A stretch of 64,000 nucleotides of DNA from Epiperipatus broadwayi (taxonomy: Eukaryota; Onychophora; Udeonychophora; Euonychophora; Peripatidae): assembly GCA_028023455.1 (NCBI GenBank), contig JAQFVV010006542.1:711271-775270 (forward strand), in the 5' to 3' direction. A model generated the notes under the pieces. It did not search any database. It saw nothing but the letters and a program-made list of their open reading frames with translations, and had not been told where the DNA came from. The position numbers and the translations under genes are program-made. Of the stretch, positions 52,046 to 63,757 are shown one piece after another. Every line of letters begins with the position of its first letter. The stretch's first letter is position 1.

Positions 52046-52206
52046 GAGATGATGATCTGGATCAATTGATAAGTGCTGGTTTATCATGAAATGCATATAT
52101 CGGAGAGTATTTATCATTTTCACATGTATGTGGTCATGAGTATTGATTGTATAGGGTAGAATAGATAGCTGTAGAGAGCTTGAAAGTCTGAGTTCAAATC
52201 CCTTTA
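52046..52206 (+). repeat. 160-bp dispersed repeat with Pol III-like boxes, copy 2
   Basis: Partner of 49060-49218. The A-like (AATAGATAGCTGTAGAG) and B-like (GAGTTCAAATCC) boxes sit at the 3' end rather than the 5' end, unlike a normal tRNA-derived SINE. The repeat may therefore be a rearranged SINE. Confidence 0.7.
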
Positions 52207-52233
52207 ATTACATTAAGTTTATTATAAACAATA

Positions 52234-53050
52234 TAATAATAATCATCCATTAAGCTAATGCACATGCACTTTGTGGATTTTAACTATAAATGCTCTCACT
52301 TTTCAAACACAAGATAAAGTCTTTGTGAAAAGATAGAATGAATCCATCTATACTTTCAACCCAAATGTTTAAGTATGGGCAAATCTTAAGAATTTGAAAA
52401 TGAGAGCATGAAGATATTAAACAATTACTTTAAATTACCTTTACTATGCCTGAATGAATGACACTTGGAAAATTTATGATATGTCATTCTTAATTGAAAT
52501 TAAATATATGTAAACAATATATTTATTTTATATAACACAATGATTTTAAACTAATAATAATCAGCCATTAAGCTAATGCACATGTGCTTTGTGGATTTTT
52601 ACTATAAATGAATACTCTCACTTTCCAAACACAAACTAAAGTCTTTGTGAAATGATAGAATGAATCCATCTATTCTTTCAACACAAACGTTTAAGTATGG
52701 CTGATTATTATTACAGTTTAAAAATGTCATGCTATATAAAATAAATATCTTATTTACATACGTTTAATTTCAACTAAAAATGATGTATCATAAATTCTAA
52801 TAAATTTTACAAGTGTCATTCATTCAAGCATAGTAAAGGTAATTTAAAGTGATTGTTTAATATCTTCATGCTCTCATTTCCAAATGCTTAAGATTTGCTC
52901 ATATTTAAACATTTGGGTTGAAAAGATAAATGGATTCATTGTATCTTTTCACAAAGATATTATCTTGTGTTTGGAAAGTGAGAGTATTCATTTATAGTTA
53001 AAATCCACAAAGTGCATGTGCATTAGCCTAATGGCTGATTATTATTACAG
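52234..53050. repeat. Large foldback with about 315-bp arms
   Basis: The left arm (52234-52550) and right arm (52735-53050) are inverted copies sharing GCTAATGCACATGCACTTTG, GAATGAATCCAT and ATGAGAGCATGAAGATATTA. Between them, 52550-52700 is a third, partial direct copy of the left arm. The arrangement resembles the three-copy foldback at 41454-42054. Non-coding. Confidence 0.85.
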
Positions 53051-53559
53051 TTTAAAAATATTGCACTATATAAAATAAATATCTTATTTATATAAACAAT
53101 ATACTTCTATTTAAATATATTTTTTGATAAGGCTGAATGTTTGTTATAAACAGCTGTGATAAAGCAATTGATACAAAACATATTTTTCTTAGTGGAGATT
53201 TTAAATCTAAATCTATCTGCTACAATATAAATGAGAAGACATAATCAAACAGTATATAGTTTGCCACATCCTTCTATTCAGCAAGATATACTTGTAGGTA
53301 AGATTAAAATTTAATATTTTAAAAAAATTATGAAATGAAAAATACACATGTAATTCATGTCTTAATATGTGTGGCTAGTCTTCCTTCAGCAGGTGTTTAT
53401 TTCTAGCCATTTACCCCCATAGATAAGAAAGTTGTGAGAATCCAGCCCTAGCCTGAATAGAATTGCTAGTCATCATCATTTGAAGAAACATGTCTGAAAG
53501 TTGAAATCAATGTGCTGATTTTCTCCAAAATTATGCATGCCAATAAACTATGAAAAAAA
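53051..53559. other. A/T-rich spacer
   Basis: No gene recognised. It begins with a repeat of the AGTTTAAAAAT..TGC.CTATA block seen near 52715. Confidence 0.45.
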
Positions 53560-53815
53560 CATACCAATGCTGTCCAACCAAAATAAAAAAAACAAAACAA
53601 GTATTACTCAATAGACTGAATTTTGCCAACCAAATAAGAAAAAAACAAGGATTACTTAATAAATTGAATTATTCATATTCCAGTCAAATAATAAAAATCA
53701 AGGATTACTATATAGATTAAATTTTTGTTTGCCAGCCAAAACTTGGAAAAACAAGGATTACTTAATAGAATGAATTATTTGCTTGAGTGTTAAATAAGCA
53801 AAATAACAAGAATTA
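53560..53815. repeat. Degenerate 60-bp tandem repeat, 4 copies
   Basis: Units share CCA(A/G)(C/T)CAAA, an A-rich run and AAGGATTACTTAATAGA.TGAATT. Copies start near 53573, 53618, 53680 and 53736. Confidence 0.7.
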
Positions 53816-55663
53816 TTTTTTTATTATTTTATTTATTGCCAGATAACAATCAAAAAAATCCAAAGATAAATAAACTTTTTATTTATTTTTCAGCTAAAAT
53901 AAGAAAACTAAGAATAAACCAACTTAATCATTTATCAAAAAGACTGAATGATAAGTAAGATCATTTTGTATATATGTCACATCTGACAAAATCTTATTAA
54001 TATTATATGTTTATGAACTAATATTTATTTATGTATTTTTTATTATAATTAATAGTAATTCAGTTTCTTCTTAACAGATATTACATGATTGTATGTTCAG
54101 AGTAATATTATTTATATATTAGGCAGTTTTATGGATTATAATATTCTTTATATGTATCCTTAAAACATTGATAAGCCTTGGAAAATGAAAGAAATATTTC
54201 AGTTTATATTAATAATTAAATATTATAATGAAAGTTATTAAAACTGTTACATTGTAGAAATAATCTTATTTGTCATATTGATCATTATGCTCTTCATTTG
54301 GGCATATACTATTATTTGAGAAATATTGATACATTATATTATTGTTACTGCATGCAATAAAATGTTATTGAGTTTTAAACTGTATCCTATATTCAATTTT
54401 CATTATCACATTTTCTCAATTTAATCAGATGGCTTAACTAAGTAATAAGTAGTGCAATATCATGATTGAGTTTGCTCAGTGCTGTTGGATTGATCATTTA
54501 ATGGACAAAGATTAAACCTGGGTTTCTGGTAAAACTATGATAGACATTAGTTAATAGTACCAGCTCAAACAAATAAAAATGTCCAGTGAACTCAGGCATC
54601 TTAGAATATAATCTTCTTTTATATTTTAGGTTGCTATATATATATGGGTGAGACATATCTATATCAATGAATTTTAATAAGCAGGAAATATTACTGTTGT
54701 CTGGTTAACTTTATCAGCAATAAGCTTTTAGTATGCCCATTAACAATTTTTGACTGGGATTCAAAAAATACAGACTTATTATACTGCCAATGAAAATATG
54801 TTAAATTAGGAAAAGACAAAAATATTGGTTAGACAACAAAAGGTACAAAGAAAAAAAATTAAAGAAGCTGCTCACATAATAATGGCAAGCAATCCCATAA
54901 GTCAACCTTCCAATCAATAACTTGTCCATATAAAAAATTAGAAAAATCAGTAAGACCTTAGAGATAAATATAAAAAAAATATGTACTTTCTGTTGTCTTT
55001 GACTGCATAATCTAATAAGTTATTGATAAATTTAAAGGTTCCATGTTTAATTACCATACTAATACTGTAATTAATTATATTTAGAAAAGCCTACATAATA
55101 GAAAACAATAATACTATTCGAAATATTACATTATATACTAATTTATGTGCTATTATTAATAATTGAATGTATTTGAAAAGTTTAAATAAAGTTTGAATTT
55201 TCATAAAACATTTAGAAATTAATTTGAAATGATGGAAATAGTTGCAACATATAATTACATTTTTAAGAATATGATTGAGTGGTATTCTAGATAAACTAAT
55301 AGGTATATTGTAATAGTTAATGTTTTTTATTATTCCATCTTAGAATGGTTGAGATGTAAAATAATTGTGATTTTCAACAATTTCACTGATTCTTCTTTAT
55401 GCACACATGCTTTATAGATTTTATATATAACATTTACCAGTGATTGCATTTGATTTGTTCAGCACAGCCAATCAAATTGCTAGAATTGTGATATTTGTAC
55501 TTCTTGTGTTTTAGAAATAGTTTGAGATGAAATAAACATGAGAATGAAATATAACATTCAATTATAATATCCTCAGAAAGCAAAAGCTTAAAGAATTGAA
55601 TTTATGCTTGTTTTTATCAGTTCTACATGTAATGTGAAATTAAAGTATGTTAAAATATTATAA
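53816..55663. other. A/T-rich spacer
   Basis: No gene recognised. A decayed tRNA-like - strand piece with B-box-like GGTTTAATCTT lies near 54500-54570. The diverged repeat shared with 18685-19660 lies near 55120-55510. Confidence 0.4.
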
Positions 55664-55811
55664 TTTCTCCCGTTATATTTTATATCGCCATTGTACGCTT
55701 CTACCCATAGCTTTGAGTGAGGATATTTGTGAGCATGGTCTGATTTCATCTCACGCACCAATCTTACACATAGATAAGAATTATCTCATCGAAAACATAA
55801 ATAAGGGTTTG

Positions 55812-55854
<43 letters not shown>

Positions 55855-57256
55855 CTATTTATGGTAGCGCATCCTTACCAGCTCAATCTCAGGGTTTGGG
55901 GACTATAGTCTAACTAGAGAACAAAGCTAAACCCTACCCAACTAAGTCTTATATGTCTATCTATTCTGTCTGATAATTTATCCGTTATAAATCTAATAAC
56001 CCAACCCGTATGCTATCATACAATTTACTCTATTTATTACCATACTTAATACCGATAAAATCTCATTTATCCACGCATATAAATATATCAATATTCAAGC
56101 GCACAGCCCATTTACCCTGATACACATATATATAATTCATATACGTATCAAAATAGTGCAATTATACATCAGAGCTGTGTATTTAATGTTGTTATTTTAT
56201 TTAATTTAAACGAGATTTATTATAGCAATTAATATTGAGGTAACATTAGTTTCTTACCAAGACGCATTCATTGAACATATATTTAGTGTAAACATCAATT
56301 ACCTTTACTACCATTGACCGTTCACATGGTCAAAGACAAGTCCACATTTATAATTCTCCATGAATACTGGTCTGGTTGATATAACGGATGGCAAGTATTT
56401 CCAATATGGTATATCGCATAGCTTATTCTAGAGGTGGAGTAGATGATTCACTCACTTTATGAAAGGGTCCCATTTCATAGATTTTTCATCGCCATTACTT
56501 TTGATGAACAAGAACTCTTTTGTATAGCGAAGTTCGTAGGTCCACTTCAGATGAGTTCCACGACAACTGTCCACTGGATCGGTTAATGGAACTAGCACTA
56601 TTGAATTACCCCGACATTTTGGGTGAGAAATATTAATAAACTTCTTAAGAAAATTTATATGTCCACACACCCTGTAGTCCAAGCCGCGTTTTCCTCCTTT
56701 TTTTCTCTCTATCTCCTTTTGAGCCCACAAAAAAGTTCTTTTGTTTTCACTCTTTAACTCTGTAAAATTTTCTTCCAATATCCCTATGCCACTGTCCTGT
56801 TCTTCTATTGTTTTCCAAAAATACCCACCTGAACTGTTTTCGGACTTCTTGACGCCAGTTATTACTAAACCGCCTACAGCAACTGATTTATTTCTATTTC
56901 TATCTTCATATGTTCAAAAGATTAATTAGCAAAAGAAAACACGTGTTGCTGACAATATTATTAAAACCAGACTTAAAGAAAAAATTTAACGGATAAAATA
57001 TATACAAATAATCAATTACAACTTATACAGTTCCGTATATAATTGTTTGTAACCATCACCGTTAATACATACACACATTTTATACTCACATATACAAATA
57101 TATTTATATAAGCATACCCACATAACATTCACACTCTTTGTAACAGGGTTCGAATGACTATTTACATATATATCTTTTCGTATATAGTCACTCAACATTA
57201 ACACTCGCAATTAATAATATATTACATACGTTTGTATTCGAACCCCGTTTGTTACA
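55664..57256 (-). repeat. 3' LTR of gag-only element
   Basis: 1.59 kb. It matches 58853-60421 except for transitions and an AT run near 55815-55851 that is about 28 bp longer here. The inner edge is TGTTAC next to the purine tract. It contains the longer open frame 56913-56452. Confidence 0.85.
56452..56913 (-). CDS. LTR-embedded open frame, 153 codons, unknown
   Basis: On the - strand the frame is open from the codon after a TGA (56916-56914) to a stop at 56454-56452, with no ATG near its start, so it would need an upstream exon or non-ATG start. Composition is protein-like: an N-terminal Gly/Val-rich part (VAVGGLVITGV), a Lys/Glu-rich middle (WAQKEIERKKGGKRG), then RVCGHINFLKKF, PKCRGNS and TDPVDSC, and a basic-aromatic end (KWDPFIK). 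No signal peptide or membrane span is seen. The same frame is in the other LTR, broken by a 2-bp deletion near 59870. It lies in the sense orientation of the element. I do not recognise the family; a captured host exon is possible. Confidence 0.4.
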   Translation of the reverse strand, partial: TYEDRNRNKSVAVGGLVITGVKKSENSSGGYFWKTIEEQDSGIGILEENFTELKSENKRTFLWAQKEIERKKGGKRGLDYRVCGHINFLKKFINISHPKCRGNSIVLVPLTDPVDSCRGTHLKWTYELRYTKEFLFIKSNGDEKSMKWDPFIK

Positions 57257-57265
57257 TACCCCCCT
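57257..57265 (-). promoter_or_regulatory. Polypurine tract
   Basis: AGGGGGGTA on the - strand, directly before the TGTTAC start of the 3' LTR. Confidence 0.65.
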
Positions 57266-57324
57266 GGTGCGATAGCCTTCAAATACCTTCTGTGTATTTG
57301 AATGGCTTCTTAAACGACTCTTCC

Positions 57325-58381
57325 TTATCCTTTGTTCCCCTCGGTACCACCTTTCTGTTTCGGTGACCATGGTCCCTTTTCTTGGACGAACTTTGGCTTA
57401 TCTGGCGGATGTCGAGCTTCCGGTTCATATTGCCATCTCGGTCTGTGACTATCATCACCACCTTTTCTATGCGTGGCATCCCCGCTAGTGTGTCCTTCTT
57501 CCATCCCCAATTTAATATTTTGCATATCTTTAACTTCCTTCCCTCGCTCCAACGGTATGTTATGGTCATATATACTCATATCCAGAGCATTAAGCAGCTC
57601 TTTCTCCAATGGATGCCTTCCTCATCCCCAACATCATTCTTTCCACATTCATAGGCATATTGTGCCTTACAATTCGAATGATGTGGCTTTCAGATAGGTG
57701 ATACGCATCCAGTGTCCTTAATCTCGCCACTTGGCGATGAAAAAATTGAGGGAAATTTTCTTCCTTTCCTTCCTCATATTTCTCTCGCATCACTTGGTAC
57801 TGCACGAGTTCCTGGCGGTCTTCCGACCAGAAAGTCTCTCGTATCTTCTTCTGGTACTCCTCGAAGGTTGTGGGCTGTTGGGACAATGAGTCCCACCACT
57901 CTTGGGCATTCCCACTTAGATGGCTGTATCCTACCACCAATTTACCTTCCTCTGGCATGGGATTCATGCCAAAGTATCTTCGTAGGCTTTGTAGATGTTC
58001 CACAGGTGCTTCCCCCATTTGGCCTTCAAACTGCTGTATCTTTAAAAAATGGTTCACGTGGGTGTGTACCGCCACACCCCTACATTTACCCATATGCTCC
58101 GGTCTTTCCATCTCACTAGACTTCGGCCCCTGTTTTATATTCTTCTCTCCTTCGTCTCAACTTCCTTTTACTTCTTTATCGTCAGACTTCTCTGCCCTTT
58201 CCTTGCTTTCTATCCCTAGTCTCCATTCTATCTCCTGAAATCTCTGTTCGAACCTCTTGTCCATTTCCTGAAATCGGAGTTCTAGACTTTCTAATCTTTC
58301 TAAAATCCTCTCCAATACATTTACTTCCTTCTCTTCTGTCGCCTTCTGCTTTTCCCCATTCTGTTTATTTTTTGGCTTCAT
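57325..58381 (-). pseudogene. Retrotransposon gag polyprotein, broken
   Basis: The - strand ATG at 58381 opens a Lys/Glu-rich start with a heptad-like coiled coil (about residues 20-60; ERLESLELRFQEMDKRFEQ). After one in-frame TGA (58159-58157) the same frame runs on through a capsid domain to 57590. The capsid pattern is typical of the retrotransposon gag family: HVNHFLKIQQFEG, then LSGNAQEWWDSL, TTFEEYQKKIRETF and EGKEENFPQFFHRQVARL. A frameshift near 57610 leads into a hydrophilic Arg/Lys/Gly/Pro-rich C-terminus ending at 57325. No CCHC zinc knuckle is seen. Full length would be about 350 residues, normal for gag without pol. Because of the stop and shift it is probably inactive in this copy, although stop readthrough cannot be excluded. 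Confidence 0.8.
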
Positions 58382-58830
58382 TTTCTCTCTATTACTATTT
58401 TAATTACGTGCCAGGTTCATCACCCCGGTTTCCAGTGGTCCACTGCATGACCCACCTGATAGACCTTTGCCCCTCCTTATTATCATATTGAACGATATTG
58501 TTTTATAATATCCCAATGTTAGATAAATTCTTCAACCTCTATTTATAAACTATGACTTTATATATATACAGAGGACATACTTCAACGCTATTTTCCCCCT
58601 TGACCACTCGAGAACTTTTCTATCTGTATATTCACACCGCCAAATATGCCCATCTACTATATTTCCAATATGTATTTAAACTCTTTCTGATTTATAACAA
58701 ACTATCGTTTTTATTTTTCCCTTCTTCTTTTTTTTTTTAAAAAAAATATCTCCAACTCTCATTTGTACACTCTTTTTACGTTACATTAGGATGCCCTTTT
58801 AAATGCCCGTTCTCTAACATTTGCAGCCCC

Positions 58831-58846
58831 GTTAGTTGGGACGCCA
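58831..58846 (-). promoter_or_regulatory. Primer-binding site
   Basis: TGGCGTCCCAACTAAC on the - strand, six bases inside the 5' LTR. TGG pairs with the CCA end of a tRNA; TGGCG.CC resembles Lys-type sites, but the tRNA cannot be named with certainty. Confidence 0.6.
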
Positions 58847-58852
58847 TTATAA

Positions 58853-60421
58853 TGTACCCGCTTTATATTTTATAACACCATTGTTCGCTTCTACCCGTAG
58901 CTTCGAGTGAGGATATTTGTGAGCATGATCTGATTCCATCTCACGTGCCAATCTTACACATAGATAAGAATTATCTCATCAAAAATGTAAATAAGGGTTC
59001 GGGTATATATATATATACCTCTATTTATGGTAGTGAATCCTTACCAGCTCAATCTCAAGGTTTGGGGACTATAGTCTAACTAGAGAACAAAGCTAAACCC
59101 TACCCAACTAAGTCTTATATGTCTATCTATTCTGTCTGATAATTTATCCGTTATAAATCTAATAACTCAACCCGTATGTTATCATACAATTTACTCTATT
59201 TATTACCATACTTAATACCGATAAAATCTCATTTATCCACGCATATAAATATATCAATATTCAAGCGCATAGCACGTTTACCCTGATACACACATATATA
59301 ATTCATATACACATCAAAATAGTGCAATTATACATCAGAGCTGTGTATTTAATGTTGTTATTTTATTTAATTTAAATGAGATTTATTATAGCAATTAATA
59401 TTGAGGTAACATTAGTTTCTTTACCAAGACGCATTCATTGAACATATATTTAGTGTAAACGTCAATTACCTTTAGTACCGTCGACCGTTCACATGGTCAA
59501 AGACAAGTCCGCATTTATAATTCTCCACGAATACTGGTCTGGTTGATATAATGGATGGCAAGTATTTCCAATATGGTATATTGAATAGCTTATTCTAGAG
59601 GTGGAGTAGATGATTCACTCACTTTATGAAAGGGTCCCATTTCATAGATTTTTTGTCACCATTACACTTGATGAACAAGAACTCTTTTGTATAGCGAAGT
59701 TCGTAGGTCCACTTCAGATGAGTTCCATGACAACTGTCCACTGGATCAGTTAATGGAACTAGCACTATTGAATTACCCCGACATTTTGGGTGAGAAATAT
59801 TAATAAACTTCTTAAGAAAATTTATACGTCCACACACTCTGTAGCCCAAGCCGCGCTTTCCTCCTTTTTTTCTCTATCTCCTTTCGAGACCACAAAAAAG
59901 TTCTTTTGTTTTCACTCTTTAACTTTGTAAAATTTTCTTCCAATATCCCTACACCACTGTCCCGTTCTTCTATTGTTTTCCAAAAATACCCACCTGACCC
60001 GTTTTCAGACTTCTTGACACCAGTTATTACTAAACTGCCTACAGCAACTGATTTATTTCTATTTCTATCTTCATATGTTCAAAAGATTAATTAGCAAAAG
60101 AAAACATGTGTTGCCGACAATATTATTAAAACCAGACTTAAAGAAAAAATTTAACGGATAAAATATATACGAATAATCAATTACAACTTATACAGCTCCA
60201 TATATAATTGTTTGTAACCATCACCGTTAATACATACACACATTTTATACTCACATATACAAATATATTTATATAAGCATACCCACATTACATTCACACT
60301 CTTTGTAACAGGGTTCAAATGACTATTTAAATATATATCTTTTCGTATATAGTCGCTCAACATTAACACTCGCAATTAGTAATATATTACATATGCTTGT
60401 ATTTGAACCCCGTTTGTAACA
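58853..60421 (-). repeat. 5' LTR of gag-only element
   Basis: 1.57 kb partner of 55664-57256. Its copy of the LTR open frame (from about 60078 to 59619) is shifted by a CT deletion near 59870, leaving a 76-codon C-terminal part at 59849-59619. Confidence 0.85.
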
Positions 60422-60516
60422 ATATATATTTGCTATACTTGTTCATTCAATTTAGTTAATAAATGGAAAAACTGCCAACATAGTTATCTTAATTTCATAG
60501 TATTTTTTGATTATGT

Positions 60517-60644
60517 ATCCCATTGCTAAAATGTGAATGTATAAGAATATATATATATATATATTGTAACAGTAAATATTATCCCATTGCTAAAATGTGA
60601 ATGTATAAGAATATATATATATATATATTGTAACAGTAAATAAA
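60517..60644. repeat. 64-bp exact tandem duplication
   Basis: CCCATTGCTAAAATGTGAAT recurs 64 bp apart (60519, 60583), each unit ending in an AT run and TTGTAACAGTAAAT. Confidence 0.9.
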
Positions 60645-60764
60645 ATACAGAAAGATTATTAATTATTAAAATATGTTTATAATCTGCATCATTTGTAACA
60701 GTATGAATAAATAAAGATGAACTGACAAAAAGGCTATTAAAAGGCTGTTACTTTATAACTGATT

Positions 60765-60767
<3 letters not shown>

Positions 60768-60851
<84 letters not shown>
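60768..60851. repeat. (AT)n microsatellite, about 41 units
   Basis: Uninterrupted AT dinucleotides. Confidence 0.95.
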
Positions 60852-60853
<2 letters not shown>

Positions 60854-63497
60854 ATGAGTGATAAAATGATGGTTGCTATAATTCAATAACTAAACAATAA
60901 ACAGTATATATGATATGGTCCAGCTGTTCATCATTTATAACCGAGTAAAATTAAATGAGAAATGAATTTACTGTGTTAGCTAAAATACAATTTATAATTC
61001 AACAAGGATGACGCTAACTTATAAATAAGAACATAGGCATATCATGATCTATTTGGGTGTCTATTTGTAATTAATTAAATATAACATTATAGCCCATTTG
61101 CAACTATCACAAACATTAATTCTGTGATGCTAATAATGAAATAAATAAATTATCTCATTTCTCAACACATAAAAATAACAAAATGAAAATTAAAACTATT
61201 ATCATCAAAGATTTAAAATATTTGATATTGGGGAGTCATTTGAACAATAAAACGTACTGGCCATTGTCATCAGATAAACAATTATTTGATATAGCCACTG
61301 AATAAAAATGACTGTGAATCCCTGGAGTGCATTTCGCTTAACTCCAATACTAGATTATTTTAATAAAGAATCCTTCATATTCATCTTTCCAAATATATAA
61401 GACCATTCATGGTCATATGCACACACTGGTGCTATTCATGCCAACTTATATAACATATTATATAAAGTTAATAAATTGGAAAAGGGATGGGATCACTTTT
61501 ATTCAGTTAGCTGAAGACATATGTTTTCCACGAGTGCCACTAGATTGTTCTAAAGCTTTATAAATATCTGTTTAAAGTGTACTGAGTTCAAACTCATTCA
61601 GTACATTTTTATTACACATGACTTGGATGACCAATGAACCAAAAAAAATGACACTCTTATATTTTATCTATGTCAATAAAATCATAAGATCCCAATATCA
61701 CAAAGCTTTTTATATTCCAGACTCTTATAAATATTACTAGCTCATTTGAAGTATATTGATGAACAGATGCAAAAAAATATTCTTATTAATGGCTTCCAAA
61801 TAAACATAGTGAAGACCTTTACCTAAGTGGATGGCCATGAAACTATTTACTTAACTTAATTATTTATCATAATATAAAGATGATAATACTGATGATGATA
61901 ATGATGATGATGATGATATCAGCCATAGCATTATAATGAACTCACAACAATAAATTTATCTGTATAAACAAATAGGCACTTTTTAAAATCATCCTATGTT
62001 AAACTGGGATTTAAATATAATGTTCCCTAGCATTTATATATGTTTATAGTTATTTATTCAAAATACTTTAATAGTTAAAACCAGGATTCAATAATACCAA
62101 TAATGATGACTAATCATCACGAATCTCACCACATGATATTCAACTTTTTTTAGAAATCCCTATTAACTAAACATATTAACCTTGAGTTTGATTGAATGAT
62201 TATTATTTAATCAAATGATGATGATGGTGATCATAACTCAAATACCATATCATGTTTAAATGGTGTTTTAATCAATAATATGATATCTTTCTTGGATTAG
62301 GATGATCAAAACTCATGAGCATAACATAATTTTAGCTTTCTATTATTATCCCATAATTATTAAAACTTGGGTTATTATCAAGCCCAATCCCCAAATACCT
62401 AAGTGTAAATCAATATTCTAGCTTGCTTAACATTTGCAAGTGTTTGCTTAAATATTTGCGAGTGCTGATAATTCTTAATATCTGCGAACGATGATGATGA
62501 TCATTTAAATGATAGAATCAAGACAAGAAAATACCACAATATTATTAATAATAACTCGGAAACCAATTAAGATATATAATTATATTTTATTAATGCTATT
62601 CTTCTTTCCTTCTTTAAAATCAAATTAATAACTGTACAATTGACTCTATTATTATATTATTCAAATATAGAATTAATACAAAATTTTATATATGCATACC
62701 CAAATAAATTTAATATACAAGTTTATCATTTTGGATATTTTAAAATAAGCTGTCTTAAAATTGATATTAAAATAAAAATTCTATAAATGCTTACTTAAGA
62801 CTTTCCTTATTTATTACATATCATAAAAATAAATTCCATATGTAATGTGTGTATTTTTCACTTTCATTCTCATGTAAGCTTTGCTTTACAATTTCCTATA
62901 TTTAAACTACTTATGCATAACCTATTCTTTTGACATGTTTGTTTAAGCAGTTACACATGCACACATTTGTTAATGTTAACATATATGTTTAAAATATATA
63001 CCCCTATATGATGGATTCATACATAAATCACATATATAAAAAATATTCTTGCAACCTTGAGCAAAATAAAATAAAATACATCATATCAAATTTAATATGC
63101 AACAAGATAAATAAAAAAACCATCATAAATGCATATATTTATAGGTTGCTCATTATCATAATAAATGAAGAACAATAAATAAAAAAAACATTTCAATATT
63201 CCAATATATAATAAAAAAAATAAAAAATATAATGAAAATTTAAGTTTGAAGATTTAAACTGTGTTTGTGTTATGATATGTGATATTGAGAATAACCATCG
63301 ATAAACAAGCCTTTAATGTTTCTGTATCAAAAGAGAAAAAATGCTTTGATGCTATAAATTAAAGTTTATTTTTATTAAGTAAGAATAAAAGATTTTTTTT
63401 AATGAAAGTTCATAGTTACCTGATTATTTTCACTTCTTATAAATGTCTCAAGTTTGAATTTTCAGCCTGCTTGTCTCACGTATAGCTTCACTAAATT
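60852..63497. other. A/T-rich spacer
   Basis: No gene recognised. It includes (GAT)n-type runs at about 61880-61918 and scattered GATGATGATG near 62217-62230 and 62485-62500. Confidence 0.5.
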
Positions 63498-63757
63498 GAT
63501 TTGCTCCATTAAAAAAAATGAAAAGTTCTTGCAGATAATTTTAAGATAAACATGAATTAATTGACTTGCCTATTTCCACAATTTTAAAATTATTCATTGT
63601 TGATACTTTTGATAATGCTGAATTCGTTGACTGGCTTGCTTCTACCATTTTAAAAAAGTTATTACAAATACTTTTAGATAAGTATGAACTGATGGATTTG
63701 CTTGTATCTACCATTTTAAAAAAAATCATTGTAGACACTTTAGATGACTATGAGAAA
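63498..63757. repeat. 66-bp tandem repeat, 4 copies
   Basis: Copies start near 63498, 63564, 63630 and 63696 with GA(T/C)T(T/G)GC, and share a CCATTTTAAAA-type centre and a GATAA.TATGAA-type end. The period is exactly 22 codons, so the + frame from 63566 and the - frame 63738-63541 both stay open. Copy 1 has stops in the + frame. The + peptide unit is like DLLVSTILKKIIVDTLDDYE; no protein family is recognised. Confidence 0.75.

Larger units (their letters stand above)
55664..60421 (-). mobile_element. Gag-only LTR retrotransposon (Ty3/gypsy-type)
   Basis: Direct repeats at 55664-57256 and 58853-60421 align end to end. Read on the - strand, the LTR starts TGTTACAAACGGGG. Next to the 5' LTR (58853-60421) a primer-binding-like TGGCGTCCCAACTAAC sits at 58846-58831, and next to the 3' LTR a purine tract AGGGGGGTA sits at 57265-57257. 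The 1.6-kb interior encodes only a gag protein, itself broken. No protease, reverse transcriptase or integrase is present, and no room is left for them. This is the layout of TR-GAG elements described in plants. It would have supplied, or borrowed, gag particles and depended on another element's pol. The two LTRs differ by a few percent, mostly transitions, so the insertion is fairly young. Confidence 0.85.

Noticed and set aside
57016-57210. 64-codon - strand frame near the LTR start, also at 60181-60375
   Set aside because: Kept in both LTRs only because they are young duplicates; rich in Cys/Tyr/Ile codons from TA/CA repeats and no motif.
57382-58238. Several + strand frames of 74-135 codons
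   Set aside because: They are antisense shadows of the gag gene, which shows capsid motifs on the - strand.
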